Shown: positions 56,679-64,000 of the stretch, piece after piece
Layout: every line of letters starts with the position of its first letter
How positions within the stretch are numbered: the first letter of the stretch is position 1
NCBI RefSeq assembly: GCF_000204195.1
Contig: NZ_AFBG01000025.1
Location: forward strand, 107,079-171,078
DNA length: 64,000 nucleotides
Direction of reading: 5' to 3'
DNA from: Acidovorax radicis N35
GTDB lineage: Bacteria > Pseudomonadota > Gammaproteobacteria > Burkholderiales > Burkholderiaceae_C
Translations under genes and position numbers: made by a program
Notes under the pieces: generated by a model
What the model was told of the DNA's origin: nothing
Databases searched by the model: none
What the model saw: the letters and a program-made list of their open reading frames with translations, nothing else

Positions 56679-56722
56679 GCCGCCTTCCCCTCTCTCGCGG
56701 CGTGGGTTCGTAAAATGCAGGG

Positions 56723-57082
56723 ATGAGCGACACCACCCCCGCACCGGCCGCAGCGCCCGGCTACTACCAGCGCCACATCTTCTTCTGCCTGAACGAACGC
56801 ACCAACGGTGAGGACAGCTGCGCCCACCACAACGCCCAGGCGGGTTTCGACCGCTGCAAGGCCCAGGTCAAGGCAGCAGGCCTGGCGGGGGCCGGCAAGG
56901 TGCGCGTGAACAAGGCCGGTTGCCTGGACCGGTGCGCGGCTGGCCCCGTCGCGGTGGTCTACCCCGAGGGCACCTGGTACACCTATGTGGATACCGCCGA
57001 CATCGACGAGATCGTCGAATCGCACCTCAAGAACGGCCAGGTGGTGGAGCGCCTGGTCACGCCGGCGGAACTTGGCCGCTGA
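56723..57082 (+). CDS. Thioredoxin-like [2Fe-2S] ferredoxin
   Basis: A 119-residue protein. Cluster ligands fit C22-x10-C33 (FFCLNERTNGEDSC) and C67-x3-C71 (AGCLDRCAAGP), the arrangement of thioredoxin-fold ferredoxins; C45 is an extra cysteine. VVYPEGTWYTYVDTADIDEI closes the fold. Such proteins carry single electrons, often in sulfur or iron metabolism. It begins 44 bp after vanZ and may be co-transcribed with it; partner enzyme unknown. Confidence 0.88.
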   Translation: MSDTTPAPAAAPGYYQRHIFFCLNERTNGEDSCAHHNAQAGFDRCKAQVKAAGLAGAGKVRVNKAGCLDRCAAGPVAVVYPEGTWYTYVDTADIDEIVESHLKNGQVVERLVTPAELGR

Positions 57083-57109
57083 ATGCGCCTCCATCCGTCT
57101 CGTTGATCC

Positions 57110-57175
57110 ATTTTTGAATGATTTTGGCTCCCAGCGCTTATCTGTAAAGCGCTGTCAGCTATTAATTTGGTAGTA
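57110..57175. repeat. AGCGCT hairpin repeat (family B)
   Basis: TTTTGGCTCCCAGCGCTTAT then CTGTAAAGCGCTGTCAGCTA: a reversed copy with stem CAGCGCTT/AAAGCGCTG, flanked by T-runs. It occupies the gap between the ferredoxin and alpha/beta hydrolase genes and ends 5 bp before the hydrolase GTG. Confidence 0.75.
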
Positions 57176-57179
57176 AATC

Positions 57180-57833
57180 GTGAATGCCCAGACCGAACGC
57201 CTGACCCTGTCCGGCCCCGCAGGCGCCATCGAGGCCGTGCGTGACGCTGCCACGCTGGCTGACGGTGCTGCTGCGCCCCGTGGCGTGGCCATCATTGCGC
57301 ACCCCCACCCGCTGTTTGGCGGCACCATGGACAACAAGGTCGTGCAAACGCTGGCGCGCGCCTTTGTGCAGTGTGGCTGGACGGCCGTGCGCTTCAATTT
57401 CCGCGGTGTGGGTGGCACCGAAGGTGTACACGACGACGGCCAGGGCGAATTGCAGGACCTGCTGGCCGTGGTGGAGCAGGTGGCGCCCGCCGCCGCAGGC
57501 CAGCGCATCGCGCTGGCGGGATTCTCGTTTGGCGCGTTTGTCACCAGCCACGCGCTGGCCACCCTTTGGCCGCAGGGCCGCGTAGACCACGCAGTGCTGG
57601 TGGGCACGGCCGCCAGCCGTTTCACCGTTGCCCCCGTGCCGCCCGACGCGCATCTGCGCACCCTGGTCGTGCACGGCGAGCACGACGACACCGTGCCGCT
57701 GGCCGCCGTGATGGACTGGGCACGGCCCCAGATACTGCCTGTCACAGTCATTCCCGCAGGGGGGCATTTCTTTCACGGACAATTGCCGCTTTTGAAAAAT
57801 CTGGTGGTGCGCCACCTGCAATCGGGGGGCTGA
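57180..57833 (+). CDS. Alpha/beta hydrolase
   Basis: A 217-residue serine hydrolase with HPHPLFGGTMDNKVVQ (oxyanion region), nucleophile Ser116 in LAGFSFGAF, acid in HGEHDDTVP and the catalytic histidine in GGHFFHGQ. The HPHPLFGG start is typical of the small YfbB/dienelactone-type alpha/beta hydrolases. The start codon is GTG 57180; no ATG gives the full N-terminus. Cytoplasmic, substrate unknown. Confidence 0.85.
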   Translation: MNAQTERLTLSGPAGAIEAVRDAATLADGAAAPRGVAIIAHPHPLFGGTMDNKVVQTLARAFVQCGWTAVRFNFRGVGGTEGVHDDGQGELQDLLAVVEQVAPAAAGQRIALAGFSFGAFVTSHALATLWPQGRVDHAVLVGTAASRFTVAPVPPDAHLRTLVVHGEHDDTVPLAAVMDWARPQILPVTVIPAGGHFFHGQLPLLKNLVVRHLQSGG

Positions 57834-57938
57834 ACGCCCTGGCCCATGCCGGTTCGCCGGGCGCTCGCGCCGTGCGCAGGGCCCGTCCCCTCCCTCTCTT
57901 TCTCTCCTTTTTTAAGCCTCTCCAGCCCCTTATTGCCC

Positions 57939-59108
57939 ATGAAACGAATCTTGTCCGCGCTGCGATCCCTGGCCGTCTTTGCTGCCGTGGCGCCTGCCGC
58001 CTTCGGAGCCCTTGCGCAGGCGCCCCAGCCCCCTGAAATTGCTGCGCGCACGTATCTGCTGGTGGACGTCACGGCCAACCAGGTGCTGGCAGCCAAGGAC
58101 ATCGACGCCCCCGTGGAGCAGGCCTCGCTGACCAAGCTCATGACGGGCTACCTGGTGTTCGACGCCCTGCGCGCCAAGAAAATCGCGCTGGACCAGAAGC
58201 TGCCCGTGAGCGTGCGCGCCTGGAAGATGCCCGGTTCGCGCATGTTCATCGACCCCAAGATGCAGGTCCCCGTGGAAGACCTCATCAAGGGCATGATCGT
58301 CCAGTCGGGCAACGACGCGACCATGGCCCTGGCCGAAGGCGTGGGCGGCACGGCCGAGAACTTCGTCAAGCTCATGAACGACCAGGCCCAGGCCCTGGGC
58401 ATGAAAGGCACGAGCTACAAGAACCCCGAAGGCCTGACCGAACCCGGCCACACGACCACGGCGCGTGACCTCTCGGTGCTGGCCACGCGGCTGATGAAGG
58501 ACTTCCCGGAGTACATGCACTACTACTCCACCAAGCAGTACAGCTACCCGGGCACCCCCGCGTCGAACGGCAGCAACCGCAACTCGCTGCTGTTCCGCGA
58601 CCCGACGGTGGATGGCCTCAAGACCGGCCACACTGCGGCCGCCGGCTACTGCCTGGTGGCCACGTCCAAGCGTGAGTTCCCGGGCGTGGGCCAGCGCCGT
58701 CTGTTGTCCATCGTGCTCGGCGCCGCCAGCGAAAACGCGCGCGCGAACGAAAGCCAGAAGCTGCTGAACTGGGGCTATACCGCGTTTGAAGCCGTCAAGC
58801 TTTTCGACGCCGGCAAACCCGTGGCCACGCCCGCCGTCTGGAAGGGCACGGAAAACACCCTCAAGATCGGGCGCGAGGATGCCATCGTGGTGGCGGTGCC
58901 TGCGGGCAGCGCCGGCAAGATCACCACCCAGATCGCGCGCCCTGATCCGCTGGTCGCTCCATTCACCAAGGGCCAGTCCGTGGGCACCCTGAAGGTGCTC
59001 CTGGGCGAGCAGGCCCTGGCCGAAGTGCCCCTGGTGGCGCTGGAAGGTGTGGAGCAGGCGGGCATCCTGGGACGTGCCTGGGACGCGATCCGGCTTTGGA
59101 TTAAGTAG
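57939..59108 (+). CDS. D-alanyl-D-alanine carboxypeptidase (class C PBP, DacA/DacC type)
   Basis: A 389-residue low-molecular-weight PBP with signal peptide (MKRILSALRSLAVFAAVAPA, cleavage near ALA-QA). Catalytic S63-L-T-K66, S123-G-N125 and K228-T-G230 are in place, and the C-terminal part has the beta-rich PBP5 domain ending with an amphipathic anchor AGILGRAWDAIRLWIK. It trims pentapeptides in the periplasm to control cross-linking. ATG 57939 is preferred over an upstream in-frame ATG at 57846 because it begins the signal peptide. Confidence 0.94.
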   Translation: MKRILSALRSLAVFAAVAPAAFGALAQAPQPPEIAARTYLLVDVTANQVLAAKDIDAPVEQASLTKLMTGYLVFDALRAKKIALDQKLPVSVRAWKMPGSRMFIDPKMQVPVEDLIKGMIVQSGNDATMALAEGVGGTAENFVKLMNDQAQALGMKGTSYKNPEGLTEPGHTTTARDLSVLATRLMKDFPEYMHYYSTKQYSYPGTPASNGSNRNSLLFRDPTVDGLKTGHTAAAGYCLVATSKREFPGVGQRRLLSIVLGAASENARANESQKLLNWGYTAFEAVKLFDAGKPVATPAVWKGTENTLKIGREDAIVVAVPAGSAGKITTQIARPDPLVAPFTKGQSVGTLKVLLGEQALAEVPLVALEGVEQAGILGRAWDAIRLWIK

Positions 59109-59111
59109 GGT

Positions 59112-59222
59112 GCAACCCCCTGAGGCGCTTTCGCGCCTTCACCCCTCCTCTCGAATGGCTGTGCCATTCGGGAAGGGGGACGCAGCCAGTGCGGCGGGGC
59201 GGCCCTTGCACGGCTGCCCTCA
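59112..59222 (+). repeat. C/G-rich interspersed repeat, family A
   Basis: CAACCCCCTGAGGCGCTTTC then an inner palindrome (CGAATGGCTGTGCCATTCG), GAAGGGGGACGCAGCCAGTG and GGCGGGGCGGCCCTTGCACG. It lies between the carboxypeptidase stop and the str-operon promoter. Confidence 0.75.
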
Positions 59223-59308
59223 CATTTGCCGTGCGCTTTCGACGGCCGTCGGCAATGGCAGGTTCAGGCCATCCGTGTGGCGTGGTTTTTTGAGAAAGCC
59301 GCTGCGGC

Positions 59309-59337
59309 TTGCCTCTTTACACCCTTGCTGCTACATT
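59309..59337 (+). promoter_or_regulatory. Sigma-70 promoter of the str operon
   Basis: TTGCCT (59309-314), 17-bp spacer, TACATT (59332-337). The transcript leader then contains a small hairpin TTCGGA-AAT-TCCGAA (59347-361) before the rpsL start. Confidence 0.6.
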
Positions 59338-59401
59338 AGAAGGCTTTTCGGAAATTCCGAAGGGTTTCACGTTTTCGTTTTTTACGTTTAGGGACGTATT
59401 C

Positions 59402-59779
59402 ATGCCAACCATCAATCAACTAGTCCGTCAGGGGCGCGAGGTCGAAAAGATCAAGTCCAAGAGCCCTGCGATGGAAAATTCTCCCCAGCGCCGCGGCGTG
59501 TGCACCCGTGTGTACACCACGACGCCTAAGAAGCCTAACTCCGCTCTGCGGAAGGTCGCCAAGGTTCGCCTGACCAACGGTTTCGAAGTCATTTCCTACA
59601 TCGGCGGCGAAGGCCACAACCTGCAAGAACACAGCGTCGTGCTGGTTCGCGGCGGTCGTGTCAAGGACTTGCCCGGTGTGCGTTACCACATCGTGCGCGG
59701 TTCGCTCGATTTGCAAGGCGTGAAAGACCGCAAGCAATCGCGCTCCAAGTACGGTGCCAAGAAGCCAAAGGCCAAATAA
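59402..59779 (+). CDS. rpsL: 30S ribosomal protein S12
   Basis: A 125-residue ribosomal protein of the decoding centre. The conserved RGVCTRVYTTTPKKPNSALR contains wild-type K43, and VRGGRVKDLPGVRYH has wild-type K88, so no streptomycin-resistance substitution is seen at these classic sites. First gene of the str operon (rpsL-rpsG-fusA-tuf), with a promoter and short leader hairpin upstream. Confidence 0.98.
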   Translation: MPTINQLVRQGREVEKIKSKSPAMENSPQRRGVCTRVYTTTPKKPNSALRKVAKVRLTNGFEVISYIGGEGHNLQEHSVVLVRGGRVKDLPGVRYHIVRGSLDLQGVKDRKQSRSKYGAKKPKAK

Positions 59780-59943
59780 GCCCTGGCGGTTGTGTCTCCA
59801 TCGGTGTTTGATTCGCCAGGCAGGCGCAGTCAAACGAAGTGACCCCAAGCGCGGTGTGTTCCGTGTGGGTCGAGTAAGTGGGGTTCTGAATGAATCTCGC
59901 GGTGTCTGAAAAGATGCCAACTGAAGCAATATGAGGTGAAAAA

Positions 59944-60417
59944 ATGCCACGTCGTCGCGAAGTCCCCAAACGTGAAATCCTGCCGGATCCTAAGTTCGGC
60001 AATGTAGAGCTGTCCAAATTCATGAACGTGATCATGGAAGGCGGCAAAAAGGCGGTTGCAGAGCGCATCATTTACGGTGCCCTGGAACTGATCGAAAAGA
60101 AGCACCCTGACAAGGACCCTCTGGAAGCCTTCACCGTTGCCATCAACAACGTGAAGCCCATGGTCGAAGTGAAGTCGCGCCGCGTCGGCGGTGCGAACTA
60201 CCAGGTGCCCGTGGAAGTGCGCCCCGTGCGCCGCCTGGCCCTGTCGATGCGCTGGATCAAGGAAGCTGCCCGCAAGCGCGGCGAAAAGTCGATGGCCCAG
60301 CGCCTGGCCAACGAGCTGCTCGAAGCGACCGAAGGCCGTGGTGGTGCCATGAAGAAGCGTGACGAAGTTCACCGCATGGCCGAAGCCAACAAGGCATTCA
60401 GCCACTTCCGCTTCTAA
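59944..60417 (+). CDS. rpsG: 30S ribosomal protein S7
   Basis: A 157-residue primary 16S rRNA-binding protein of the small-subunit head. MPRRREVPKREILPDPKFGN, the beta-ribbon KSRRVGGANYQVPVEVRPVR and MKKRDEVHRMAEANKAFSHF are standard. It lies 164 bp after rpsL and 150 bp before fusA. In many bacteria S7 regulates this operon by binding the rpsL-rpsG gap; that gap here is structured (CCTGGCG/CGCCAGG arms). Confidence 0.98.
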   Translation: MPRRREVPKREILPDPKFGNVELSKFMNVIMEGGKKAVAERIIYGALELIEKKHPDKDPLEAFTVAINNVKPMVEVKSRRVGGANYQVPVEVRPVRRLALSMRWIKEAARKRGEKSMAQRLANELLEATEGRGGAMKKRDEVHRMAEANKAFSHFRF

Positions 60418-60567
60418 ATCGACGCATCGCTTCGTCGTCAAGCGCAAGGCTGCCGGCATTTTTGCCTGCAGCCTTGTGGCGATTGAGGCGGTCACAAAAT
60501 TGACGGGCTGCAGCGCCACAATGGCGGCCCCGTCCCCCGAATAACACGACCCATCCAAGGATCCACC

Positions 60568-62670
60568 ATGGCTCGCAAGACTCCCATCGAGCGCTACCGC
60601 AATATCGGTATCTCGGCCCACATTGACGCTGGCAAGACCACGACCACCGAACGTATCCTGTTCTACACGGGCGTGAGCCACAAGATTGGCGAAGTGCACG
60701 ATGGCGCTGCCACCATGGACTGGATGGAGCAAGAGCAAGAGCGCGGCATCACGATCACCTCGGCTGCCACGACCTGCTTCTGGAAGGGTATGGACAACTC
60801 CTACCCTGAGCACCGTTTCAACATCATCGACACCCCCGGCCACGTGGACTTCACGATTGAAGTGGAGCGTTCCATGCGCGTGCTCGACGGCGCCTGCATG
60901 GTGTACTGCGCCGTGGGCGGCGTGCAGCCTCAGTCGGAAACCGTCTGGCGCCAGGCCAACAAGTACAAGGTGCCACGTCTGGCATTCGTGAACAAGATGG
61001 ACCGTACGGGTGCCAACTTCTTCAAGGTCTATGACCAGATGAAGCTGCGCCTGAAGGCCAACCCCGTGCCCGTGGTGATCCCGATTGGCGCGGAAGACAA
61101 GTTCACCGGCGTGGTCGATCTGCTGAAGATGAAGGCCATCATCTGGGATGAAGCATCCCAGGGCATGAAGTTCAGCTACGAAGAAATTCCGGCTGAGCTG
61201 CTCGAATCGGCCAAGGAATGGCGCGAAAAGATGGTGGAAGCTGCTGCTGAAGCCTCTGAAGAGCTGATGAACAAGTACCTCGAAGAGGGTGACCTCTCCG
61301 AAGACGAGATCAAGTTCGGTCTGCGCACCCGCACCATCGCTACGGAAATCCACCCGATGCTGTGCGGCACTGCGTTCAAGAACAAGGGTGTGCAGCGCAT
61401 GCTGGACGCCGTCATCGACTACCTGCCAGCACCCACGGACATCGCGGACGTGACGGGTACCGACGAAGACGAAAACCCCGTGACCCGCAAGGCGGATGAC
61501 GGCGAAAAGTTCTCGGCACTGGCGTTCAAGCTGATGACCGACCCGTTCGTGGGTCAGCTGACCTTCGTGCGCGTGTACTCGGGCGTGCTGACCAAGGGCG
61601 ACACCGTCTACAACCCGATCAAGGGCAAGAAGGAACGCATTGGCCGTATCGTGCAGATGCACGCGAATGAGCGCCAGGAAGTCGAAGAAATTCGCGCTGG
61701 CGACATCGCTGCCTGCGTGGGCCTGAAGGACGTGACGACTGGCGAAACGCTGAGCGACATCGACTCCCAGATCATTCTGGAGCGCATGGTGTTCCCTGAG
61801 CCTGTGATCACGCAGGCTGTGGAGCCCAAGACCAAGGCCGACCAAGAAAAGATGGGCATCGCCCTGCAACGCCTGGCCGCTGAAGATCCATCCTTCCGCG
61901 TGAAGACCGATGAAGAATCGGGCCAGACGCTGATCGCCGGTATGGGCGAGCTGCATCTGGAAATCATCGTGGACCGCATGAAGCGTGAATTCGGCGTGGA
62001 GGCCAACGTGGGCAAGCCCCAGGTTGCCTACCGCGAAACCATCCGCAAGACGGTGGAAGAAGCCGAAGGCAAGTTCGTGCGCCAGTCCGGCGGTAAGGGC
62101 CAGTACGGTCACGTCGTGCTCAAGATCGAACCCAACGAAGCCGGCAAGGGCATCGAGTTCGTCGACGCGATCAAGGGTGGTGTGGTTCCTCGTGAATTCA
62201 TCCCTGCGGTCGAAAAGGGCATCAACGAAGCCGTCACGCAAGGCGTGCTGGCTGGCTACCCCGTGGTGGACGTCAAGGTCACGCTGCACTTCGGTTCGTA
62301 CCACGATGTGGACTCGAACGAACTGGCGTTCAAGATGGCTGCCATCTTCGGCTTCAAGGAAGGCTGCCGCAAGGCTGGCCCGGTCATTCTGGAACCCATG
62401 ATGGCCGTGGAAGTGGAAACGCCTGAAGACTACGCCGGCAACGTGATGGGCGACCTGTCCTCGCGCCGCGGCATGGTGCAAGGCATGGAAGACATTCCTG
62501 GCGGTGGCAAGGCCATCCGCGCCGAAGTGCCTCTGTCGGAAATGTTCGGCTACTCGACCACGCTGCGTTCCGCAACGCAAGGTCGCGCCACGTACTCGAT
62601 GGAATTCAAGCACTACAGCGAAGCGCCTCGCAACGTCTCGGAAGCCATCATGGCTGCACGCGCCAAGTGA
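60568..62670 (+). CDS. fusA: Elongation factor G
   Basis: A 700-residue translational GTPase that drives translocation. P-loop AHIDAGKTTTTERILFYTG, G2/switch I RGITITSAATT, DTPGHVDFT, NKMDRTGA and GSAF-type GTAFKNKGVQ are present, and domain IV contains HYDVDSNELAF-like SYHDVDSNELAFKMA. ATG 60568 has AAGGA upstream. A strong 15-bp inverted repeat follows the stop. Confidence 0.98.
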   Translation: MARKTPIERYRNIGISAHIDAGKTTTTERILFYTGVSHKIGEVHDGAATMDWMEQEQERGITITSAATTCFWKGMDNSYPEHRFNIIDTPGHVDFTIEVERSMRVLDGACMVYCAVGGVQPQSETVWRQANKYKVPRLAFVNKMDRTGANFFKVYDQMKLRLKANPVPVVIPIGAEDKFTGVVDLLKMKAIIWDEASQGMKFSYEEIPAELLESAKEWREKMVEAAAEASEELMNKYLEEGDLSEDEIKFGLRTRTIATEIHPMLCGTAFKNKGVQRMLDAVIDYLPAPTDIADVTGTDEDENPVTRKADDGEKFSALAFKLMTDPFVGQLTFVRVYSGVLTKGDTVYNPIKGKKERIGRIVQMHANERQEVEEIRAGDIAACVGLKDVTTGETLSDIDSQIILERMVFPEPVITQAVEPKTKADQEKMGIALQRLAAEDPSFRVKTDEESGQTLIAGMGELHLEIIVDRMKREFGVEANVGKPQVAYRETIRKTVEEAEGKFVRQSGGKGQYGHVVLKIEPNEAGKGIEFVDAIKGGVVPREFIPAVEKGINEAVTQGVLAGYPVVDVKVTLHFGSYHDVDSNELAFKMAAIFGFKEGCRKAGPVILEPMMAVEVETPEDYAGNVMGDLSSRRGMVQGMEDIPGGGKAIRAEVPLSEMFGYSTTLRSATQGRATYSMEFKHYSEAPRNVSEAIMAARAK

Positions 62671-62678
62671 TGCGCTTT

Positions 62679-62716
62679 GGGTGAAGGCCTGCCCTGGCAG
62701 GCCTTCACCCTTGATT
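62679..62716 (+). terminator. Strong hairpin between fusA and tuf
   Basis: GGGTGAAGGCCTGCC (62679-693) and GGCAGGCCTTCACCC (62696-710) are a perfect 15-bp inverted repeat around CT, followed by TTGATTTTTG. It should end much of the fusA transcript, so tuf probably also has its own promoter in the remaining 180 bp. Confidence 0.75.
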
Positions 62717-62785
62717 TTTGATTAAAAATGGCCGTTGGCGCTTGTCTATCAAGCGCAAATAGCTATTAAAACAGTAGCAATATTC
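62710..62785. repeat. AGCGCT hairpin repeat (family B) inside the str operon
   Basis: TTAAAAATGGCCGTTGGCGC and TATCAAGCGCAAATAGCTAT: a reversed copy with GGCGCTTG/CAAGCGC arms, lying right behind the fusA terminator hairpin and upstream of tuf. Confidence 0.75.
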
Positions 62786-62891
62786 TTGCAATCTGCGACC
62801 CGGTGCCGTCCTGTTGCCCTGTGCGGGACGAACCAGCAATCGGGTGCAGACGTTAAACCCCAACACAGGCATTGCTCTTTGGAGATTCAAA

Positions 62892-64000
<1,109 letters not shown>

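Noticed and set aside
56669..56705. Short CGCCCCCTGAGCCGCC stretch after the vanZ stop
   Set aside because: Matches only the first block of family A; too short to call a copy.
59830..62613. A 927-codon minus-strand frame antisense to fusA and rpsG
   Set aside because: Composition is rich in His, Phe and Val as expected from the antisense of highly biased codons; no family features; fusA is certain on the other strand.

Overview
The window is a GC-rich, gene-dense stretch of chromosome from a betaproteobacterium. Gene content and protein sequences suggest Comamonadaceae, close to Acidovorax. The main indications are the divergent gatCAB / mreBCD-mrdA pair, the rpsL-rpsG-fusA-tuf str operon, and two families of short interspersed repeats that I associate with this family (genus inferred from memory of related proteins, not from a search). 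There is no prophage, transposase, CRISPR array, rRNA or recognisable tRNA. Most of the window is ordinary core and niche chromosome.

Layout. 1-4.2 kb: iron acquisition (binding protein running off the left edge, a Fur-box-like site, an AraC-type regulator, a TonB-dependent siderophore receptor). 4.3-7.3 kb: an MBL hydrolase, then a LysR regulator divergent from GST, tautomerase and NTF2-like genes across a palindromic operator. 7.4-11.7 kb: a solitary GspE/PilB-type ATPase, exonuclease III head-to-head with pyrE, and a DUF4124 protein. 11.7-20 kb: gatB/gatA/gatC on the minus strand with a strong terminator, and mreB-mreC-mreD-mrdA on the plus strand (no rodA follows). 20-29 kb: an EamA exporter, a polar amino-acid ABC transporter, a TSUP exporter, an ammonium channel, and a GMC oxidoreductase with a small monooxygenase. 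29.5-33.2 kb: an MCE/Mla-type lipid transporter operon. 33.4-39.3 kb: a zinc-ribbon membrane protein, NDH-2, and a DUF1800-DUF1501 export pair. 39.7-42.6 kb: CsbD, a Lys/Ala/Cys-repeat periplasmic protein, bacteriohemerythrin and a GAF-GGDEF diguanylate cyclase. 42.7-48.8 kb: a CreB-CreC-CreD envelope-stress module with an extra gene inserted and CreB-tag-like sites in front of creD. 48.8-59.1 kb: MarC, a dienelactone hydrolase, a periplasmic amidohydrolase, a chalcone-isomerase-like protein, a CorA-type transporter, hemB, a probable small RNA or leader, a HemJ-like protein, VanZ, a thioredoxin-like ferredoxin, an alpha/beta hydrolase and a D,D-carboxypeptidase. 59.3-64 kb: the str operon, with tuf cut by the right edge.

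The most unusual content is non-coding. (1) Three structured palindromic elements (20966-21234, about 29264-29418, 52242-52400) have different terminal inverted repeats but share an 8-9 bp stem/tetraloop core. Two are flanked by 3-bp TNA duplications, and one of those duplications is exactly a gene's stop codon. (2) About a dozen copies of an AGCGCT hairpin repeat sit mostly at convergent gene ends. Three copies are read in frame inside genes, and two of those build the signal peptide of an exported protein. (3) A second, C/G-rich repeat family follows many genes. (4) A roughly 100-nt promoter-to-terminator unit lies between hemB and hemJ, and orphan minus-strand terminators lie upstream of amt. 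(5) Two CreB-tag-like boxes exactly 20 bp apart precede creD. I found no convincing new multi-gene enzymatic or defence system. The repeat families and the candidate RNAs are the best candidates for something undescribed.
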